This document shows positions 21,363-27,172 of a stretch of DNA of 27,172 nucleotides, in pieces; the first letter of the stretch is position 1; each line of letters opens with the position of its first letter. The notes beneath the pieces were generated by a model, which had not been told where the DNA came from, did not search any database, and saw nothing but the letters and a program-made list of their open reading frames with translations. Position numbers and translations under genes: made by a program. Source of the DNA: Oppiella nova (Eukaryota > Arthropoda > Arachnida > Sarcoptiformes > Oppiidae). The DNA lies in NCBI GenBank assembly GCA_905397405.1, contig CAJPVJ010000369.1:1-27172 (forward strand), in the 5' to 3' direction.

Positions 21363-23181
21363 CTAATAGCGTTAAAACCACTTCTAAATAGTTTATTGCT
21401 CTGCCGTAAAGTCTATTAAAATTGATGTTTAGGTCTACTTTTATCTCTCTCACAGCACACATACCCCTCCCATACGATGTACATAAAAATATTTAACTCA
21501 CACACCATAAGCGGGGTTAATATAATTAATGTATTTTATACCTAATACATGATTTATATACCAAAAGATTTTGACTTCAAGAGAAAAATCTTATTGTTTT
21601 ATATTTAAGTGATTAATGAATTAAAACGTTAAGTATATTAATAATGGCATTCAGTGTGGAAAACTAGATTGAGCCGGGGAATTAGAGTTTATTTACCCGG
21701 CTAACCTCTAACCCCTGGTAAATGGGATTAAAATTAGTCGAAAATAAATTTTGGGATCAAAATGATAGCAGTTTTTTGGATTGAATATTAGATTTTTAGT
21801 TTAGATTTGTTTCTAAGAAAAAGTCATTTAATTATGAAAAGAGTTATTACTTTCTGCGCCAAATAAATAAGAAAAAAGTGCTGTTTTTCGGAGTAATCCT
21901 TAATTAATGACAAATTAAAGTCATTCATTCACTTTCATCCATACATCAGAGGCAGTGGCAACGCGACGGTCACAACATACCTGTCCCTCTATCGCAAACA
22001 CATACTCCAACCGTCACCGCTTCGGGAGTCTAATGGGACGGACGGCTAATCTCTGTATTGAATCTATAGATAGACTTGAAGTGTAAGTAAGAAATAAAAA
22101 GTTTTTTAAGACGTTTGCGGAGTATAAGCACAAAAAAGTTGTCTAATCTGGGTATTGAACCTTTCAATACACATATCCCGTACACTATACACACAAAATG
22201 TATATATATTTTGTGTGCGGTTTTGAATTGATTTGCCTTTTTCTGCAACTCTAAAGACTATCGACTGATAAATACTGTGTATTATTATTATAACGAAAAG
22301 AAAAGGAGAATTTCATGTAAAAAATGATTTATGAGTCCTTCCACTCGCTTCCCATTATATTTATAACTTATTTAACAATTCCTGTCCCTATATACAGGTG
22401 TATGTATAATAAATACATATCATATGTGGGATATATTCTTATACAGAATTTTTGATGTATTTTTTTGTTTCATTAGTTTTTTCCTTGTGTTTCAATTCAT
22501 ATGAAAAACATTCACTGCATTCAAGTCATACACAAACCAATTACCATAAGTAAAGCCATACAACAGGTGTATATACCTGTGAGGGGCCAACCGCTGCTTA
22601 TATTAATATTTTCGTTAAGATTTCTCTGAGTCTCACCAACGAGTGAATGAATAGATACTGTAGTCTCGTTATGTGTATATAAATATTCAATAGTTTAACA
22701 GTTAATCAAAAAATACAGGAAAAAGTGGTACGGATTGGGAGAGGGATCACAGAGTGTTCAGTCATAAGAGATTGAGATTCAGTAGAAAAAGCAAGAAAAT
22801 CGAGTCACGCCTTACGGACTCCACTCCACACACACTCGCTATCTGTACGTACGGTTCAGGTTCTGTATCCATGGTCTGCCCTTTCGGTAACATTATATAA
22901 GGCGTTAACGTATGGCTCATACACTATGTGAGAGTACAGTATAGTAGGTTTCTCTCTCGCACTCATACCCATTTCCACTACACATTCCTATGCGTTTTCA
23001 CCTGTAGTTTACGATTGCCAGAGAGCTCCTACAGCTCTCATTCTCATCCCTATCCCTCTTATGATAACCTCGTGTTCAGTCCTCATACCTGACATTCAAG
23101 TCGCTACTACTGGCGCTGTCGGACTGGTAGAGGACTCGTATCCTTTAAACTAAAATCCAATTTCTATTACCATTAAAAGCG
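21360..23181. other. Intergenic region upstream of the glycosyltransferase
   Basis: AT-rich to about 22700, then CA/CT-rich and moderately GC-rich (22730-23120). No coding-like frame. A loosely repeated phrase (CTAATCTCTGTATTGAATC near 22046, CTAATCTGGGTATTGAACC near 22143) is the only internal repeat noticed. Confidence 0.45.
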
Positions 23182-23220
23182 TATAAAGTTTTTCAGTCGA
23201 TAGCCAACTGTCGCTCAGTT
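23182..23220 (+). promoter_or_regulatory. Candidate proximal promoter of the glycosyltransferase gene
   Basis: TATAAAG at 23182-23188 lies about 35 nt upstream of CTCAGTT (A at 23217), an initiator-like sequence; a second TCAGTC lies at 23193-23198. The spacing is slightly long for TATA-initiator. The leader would be about 187 nt and contain an 11-codon upstream ORF (23362-23397). Confidence 0.35.
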
Positions 23221-23361
23221 GACTACCAGTGCTCTCCAAGAAAGTTATTAAAAGTTTTGTGCGAAAAGTTTTTCTAAGTTTTTGTTTGATGACCAAAAAA
23301 AAGTTGACATAACTTTTCAAAAGTGTTTTCGCTTTCTGTGAGACCAACACTTCCAGTAGTG

Positions 23362-23397
23362 ATGTCTTTGCGGTCCACTTGTCATCACCTCCCGTGA
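23362..23397 (+). other. Upstream ORF in the glycosyltransferase leader
   Basis: ATG at 23362 opens an 11-codon frame ending in TGA at 23395-23397, seven nt before the main start codon and in the same frame. It shows that the main protein cannot be extended upstream. If the leader contains it, it may lower translation. Confidence 0.45.
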
Positions 23398-23403
23398 CAT
23401 GAG

Positions 23404-24603
23404 ATGCGATGGTGTAGGCGATGGTTACGCGCCCTCACAGTACTGGCCCTCACTGTCCCGCTATTCCTATTCGCGGTACTCATTGCCATCGACCGGCGCT
23501 TCGGCTACCAATACGGCGACCTCTACTACGACGGCACCGCCGCCGACCGCACTGTCCCCTCGTATGACGACTTCGGACACCAACTTAACTCAATCGACAC
23601 ACCGTTTAGTCACCAGTACTTTAAGCCCTTTAAGCCGTCCTATCATTTGAAACGTAACACCACTGGCCGTCCCGTCAGCCAATGGCACAGTTATGTCGAC
23701 TATCGGCGGCTCCTGGATATCGACGACTTCGCGTTTGTGCGGAACGGGTCGCACGTGTGCCCCGAGGGTCAGGCGCCACCATTTCTGGCCACAGTAGTCC
23801 ACTCGTCGCCTAAAAACTTTCACAAACGAGAGGTCATACGCCGCACGTGGGGTTCGCTCCGGGATGTGAACGGCCGACGAGTGATACTAGTGTTCATATT
23901 AGGTGTAGTGAACGACAGCGCCGTTAGCCAACGAGTGGACAGGGAGTACGCCGAGCACCGGGACCTTGTGGTGGCCAACTTCCATGACTCCTACCGGAAC
24001 CTCACGTACAAACACCTGACGAGTTATAAATGGATTTTGAGTTTCTGTAATAAAACCCAATTTGTGATGAAGTCGGACGACGACTCCTTTGTGGACCCCT
24101 TCCTCACCGTCAAAGTACTCGCCGACACCTTCCTGACCACCCGTTCCCCGCCGCCACCGACAGCAACCGGCGCTCACGAGCCCATACCCCGTGACATAAT
24201 CGCCTGTTCCCTATTCCCCGACGGGACTGAACCCAAACGCGCCGGTAAATGGAGTTTAACCGCCAATGAGTACCCGTTCCGTACGTTCCCGGCCTACTGC
24301 TCAGGGGTAGCCTACTTTTTAACTCCCGATATGGCGTTTGACATCTACGAGGGGGCCCATAGGGTACAGCCGGTGCTCCATATAGACGACCTGTTCCTGA
24401 CGGGAGTGGTGGCCGCGTATCTCAATGTACGCCACTTTCCCCTGAATATGAAGTACGCCTACGACCACAAAAAGTTGCGCCACTGGCTCCGGGAGCCCGA
24501 CACCAAACGTACGGTATATATGGTGGCAGACATAGGCGACGCGCCCGATTGGACAGCCCTTATGCATAGCCTCTGGATTAAGACAATCCGGTGCTGGACT
24601 TGA
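23404..24603 (+). CDS. Beta-1,3-glycosyltransferase, GT31 family (B3GALT/B3GNT/brainiac type)
   Basis: A 399-residue single-exon frame. Enzymes of this family transfer Gal, GlcNAc or GalNAc from a UDP-sugar in beta-1,3 linkage to glycolipid or glycoprotein acceptors in the Golgi lumen. A short basic N-terminus (RWCRRWLR) precedes one hydrophobic helix (about 10-29), giving type II topology, then a stem (30-125). The GT31 motifs appear in order: KREVIRRTWG (141-150), VFILG (163-167), the metal-binding DDD at 225-227 in FVMKSDDDSFVDPF, EYPFRTFPAYCSGVAYFL (289-306), and the acidic IDDLFLTG (327-334), where EDVYxTG is usual. N-glycosylation sequons start at 85, 114, 170, 199 and 216. Length and order are normal for the family. 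The 249-257 insertion is Pro/Thr-rich. Donor and acceptor specificity cannot be read from sequence, so I give no symbol. The start at 23404 places the basic residues directly before the membrane helix; upstream in-frame sequence is stopped at 23395-23397. Confidence 0.93.
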   Translation: MRWCRRWLRALTVLALTVPLFLFAVLIAIDRRFGYQYGDLYYDGTAADRTVPSYDDFGHQLNSIDTPFSHQYFKPFKPSYHLKRNTTGRPVSQWHSYVDYRRLLDIDDFAFVRNGSHVCPEGQAPPFLATVVHSSPKNFHKREVIRRTWGSLRDVNGRRVILVFILGVVNDSAVSQRVDREYAEHRDLVVANFHDSYRNLTYKHLTSYKWILSFCNKTQFVMKSDDDSFVDPFLTVKVLADTFLTTRSPPPPTATGAHEPIPRDIIACSLFPDGTEPKRAGKWSLTANEYPFRTFPAYCSGVAYFLTPDMAFDIYEGAHRVQPVLHIDDLFLTGVVAAYLNVRHFPLNMKYAYDHKKLRHWLREPDTKRTVYMVADIGDAPDWTALMHSLWIKTIRCWT

Positions 24604-25048
24604 TATAAGTCTGACAGACATGTAGTAGTGATGGACTGGTAGTGAAAAAAAATGTTTTATGAAATTATTGGCAGTGAACTCATAATCTGAATGATATGTG
24701 AAGTGAATTATAACTTGTTTTTCATCATAAAGTGAACCGCTATTCAGTGGTAGACTTAAGTCCTAAGACAACTTAAGCCGTGATTTTTTGTGTGGCTTAA
24801 AGTGATTACAAAACTTTAAAAACTTTAGGAGATATTAGTGTTTTTATTATAACATTTTTAGACTACATATGAAATGATGATTATTATGTTATTCTGTAAT
24901 ATATTTGCCGTAAAATTAACTAAATATTGTATTTATGAGTATATTATATATAATTTGTTTCATAAGATTTGCATAAAATTTCATGTTTTTTGTGTCTCTC
25001 TCACTCCCGTTGTTATCAAGCGATTCGCTTTGAATTCATATATATTTG

Positions 25049-25071
25049 AATAAAAGTTTAATTTAAATAAA
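25049..25071 (+). terminator. Candidate polyadenylation signals of the glycosyltransferase gene
   Basis: AATAAA occurs at 25049-25054 and again at 25066-25071, about 450 nt after the stop codon, in A/T-rich sequence. These are the first canonical hexamers I see on the plus strand after the gene. Confidence 0.45.
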
Positions 25072-25613
25072 TTAATTCAAATTTATTTCAAACGAAAATT
25101 ATTATAATGTTTTTCGTCCGAAAATTATCTCCTAATATATACATTAAAAACATTTTTACTGACAGTCAAAAGGTGCGAATATATGAATATATTTGAGAGA
25201 TACAGGCGCTCCAGACACGTTCACCTGGACTTAAACCGTGTATGACTTATGAAAAACTTGATATTAAATATTAAAAAGTGTATTAAAAACTTATTTGTTA
25301 TCAAAATAATTTTAAAATAATTTATAATTCACTCCCAAATAGGAGTTTAATGTTATATTTGGGAAAAACTAATAAAAATAAACAAAACTAAACAGTCATT
25401 AATTATTTTGTTTATTAAAACTTTTTAATGCGAAAGAAATTAAAGAAATTTTTAATATTAATTATAGTTTTTGTTTATGGTTTGGATTTTTGTTACCCGA
25501 ATAAATTTTTATTTATAGTTTAGAAAATGTGTGTATATTTTATATTTGGTTTTGAAATTATTGTCTCAGGGGTAATTATGTTTTTAATAATTTAATATGC
25601 TACTTTCCCATAG

Positions 25614-25646
<33 letters not shown>

Positions 25647-25858
25647 ACTCACTCACACTCTCTCACAGTATCTCAGCATTTAATTGTGATATTTCCCAAA
25701 AGTGTACTTAAATTTGCATTAATTTTTGGCATAAAATTCTTAATGTATTCTCATTTCCCATAATTGTATTAATGTTTAATAATTAGTCATAAGAAAGTAC
25801 GCGAGTTGTTTATTGCCTAGTATTTTGACTTCATTTGTTTTTCACTTAAGTTTCCTAC
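25072..25858. other. AT-rich noncoding region with a CT tract
   Basis: Very AT-rich. The only structure is (CT)n at 25616-25645, followed by CTC-rich low-complexity sequence to about 25675. Confidence 0.55.
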
Positions 25859-25883
25859 GAGAGAGAGAGAGAGAGAGAGAGAG
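25859..25883 (+). repeat. (GA)n microsatellite
   Basis: A 25-nt tract, complementary to the CT tract 214 nt upstream (25616-25645). Confidence 0.95.
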
Positions 25884-27172
25884 TCGTATAATAAGTACTG
25901 ATAATCAGTATAATTGTACTCAAAGTGAATATTTATTAACATTCATAACTTAAACACAGAAAAAACAAAAGTCATGTTTTGCCGCAATTATAATAATAAC
26001 TGAAAATAATAGAAAAGATAAGAAAAAACTTAATAATTTGAACGATAACTGCATTTCTAAGTCCTGTTTTAGCGAGAGATTGATGCGAGAAATGAATGCA
26101 AAATAAAAACTTTTTTCTTTGGGATAACTCATAATCACATACTAATCATGTATTCAGTGGTTTGGCAGTCAAATCAAAAAAAGCAACACAAAAAATGCAT
26201 CAAATTTTGAGCATCAAATCCCTTACAATAGCCTGTAATCCGCTGGCATCCCATCCCTAGTGCCTGTCCATCACACCGGGTATTATGTAATAAATATCTA
26301 CCGGTGCTCTCATGGCGTATGAGTGCAGAGAATCATGCAAACGGGTTAACCTCTCGCAGAGTGAGACTAAACTTTAAACTTCTGGCAAAAACTTTCAAAA
26401 ACTTTTTGAACAAATATTTTGTATCAAGATTTTTAGGTGAATAGCCGTTAGTCTGTGAATATAATACATTACATAACATAAAATACAGTAAAATAACTGA
26501 TAAATCGCTTTCAGATACTATACATTACATTAAATACCAAACAAACAATCTATAAATTAGATGTAATGATGAGATAAAAAGTGATTAATCACTATTCAAA
26601 CCAAAAACCCATTGCCATTGACTTAAACATTATTGTCGCATAGGATAGCATTGCAATACAAATACACTGTGTGTATAATTGGGGGACAATTGGCACTGCG
26701 ATCGCAATAGCGTTATAGACTTTACTGTTAGACACCACCACTCGATGGGTGTGTTTTGAAAAACTCAAATACAATGCAAAATGTTATGTCAATCGCTGTG
26801 CGAAACACACACTGAATGCCCGGAAAACTAATAATAATATACTAACCATTCATTTGCTCACTAATTGTTGTTATAATTAGCATTAGTTTCCGTACGACAT
26901 ATACTAACCATTCAATCGCCGGCTAATTGTGTGGATAATAAACGGCACGAAATTTTTGTACACCTTTTCGTATGTCATAGATATTTAGCCACAAAAAAGT
27001 TGTCAATTAATTACACCATTGCTTGCCATTTGTGTTGTGATAATAATCACCCCGAAGACTATTACCACTGATTTTTGTGATATACTATTGTCGCCGGTGT
27101 TTGGGAGCGAGTCTTGAGCGGTGATTATCACCTCCGGAGACAATGTTAACGCTTCACGAGGGGAGTGAAGAC
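25884..27172. other. Right flank, apparently noncoding
   Basis: Contains a 31-bp imperfect direct repeat, TATACTAACCATTCA...CTAATTGT, at 26838-26868 and 26900-26930 (62-bp period). The last 170 nt are GC-richer and hold a minus-strand frame open to the window edge (27003-27170, 55 codons). That frame could be the 3' end of a neighbouring gene, but I recognise nothing in it. Confidence 0.45.

Noticed and set aside
27003-27170. Minus-strand frame open to the right edge
   Set aside because: Only 55 codons, no start or splice evidence and no similarity; kept only as a note in the right flank entry.

Overview
This is a eukaryotic, intron-bearing, AT-rich nuclear segment. I read it as arthropod and most likely an acariform mite. 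That placement is inferred from the divergence of the proteins and the abundant (GA)n/(CT)n tracts, not from a diagnostic marker. Two genes are clear: VPS39 on the left and a family 31 glycosyltransferase on the right. A third, incomplete gene resembles TMEM223. Nothing prokaryotic, viral or CRISPR-like was seen.

Left part (1-8.8 kb). A minus-strand coding block at 1718-2212 looks like a mitochondrial inner-membrane protein of TMEM223 type. It lies divergently, about 645 bp from VPS39. VPS39 runs on the plus strand with five exons: 2858-2927, 3008-3085, 3267-5434, 7828-8207 and 8455-8545. Donors, acceptors and phases all agree. They give a 928-residue HOPS/CORVET-type tethering subunit with a CNH-like beta-propeller, a helical clathrin-repeat body and a C-terminal CxxC...HxxC knuckle. 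Intron 3 holds the main surprise: about 1.03 kb is tandemly duplicated, comprising a (GA)n tract, the rest of the intron, the acceptor and the first 111 nt of exon 4. This leaves a second functional-looking acceptor whose exon runs into (GA)n and stops.

Middle part (8.8-23.2 kb). I find no recognisable coding sequence. The region is AT-rich and carries (GA)n/(CT)n tracts roughly once per kilobase. It contains a direct repeat of about 0.4 kb (9636-10524), a 110-bp inverted pair (10009-10119 / 10911-11020), and a 1.1-kb palindromic structure with arms of about 335-345 bp (13702-14036 / 14363-14707) plus a duplicated 129-bp flank. In all of these, as in the VPS39 duplication, at least one boundary lies in a GA or CT tract. 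A TATA plus initiator followed by a strong splice donor (18846-18965) looks like an orphan promoter and first exon.

Right part (23.2-27.2 kb). A single-exon beta-1,3-glycosyltransferase (GT31, 399 aa, type II Golgi protein) lies at 23404-24603. It has short upstream ORFs and polyadenylation signals near 25.05 kb. The rest is AT-rich and apparently noncoding to the window edge.

The genes do not form a pathway. VPS39 acts in endosome-lysosome tethering and the glycosyltransferase in Golgi glycan extension.
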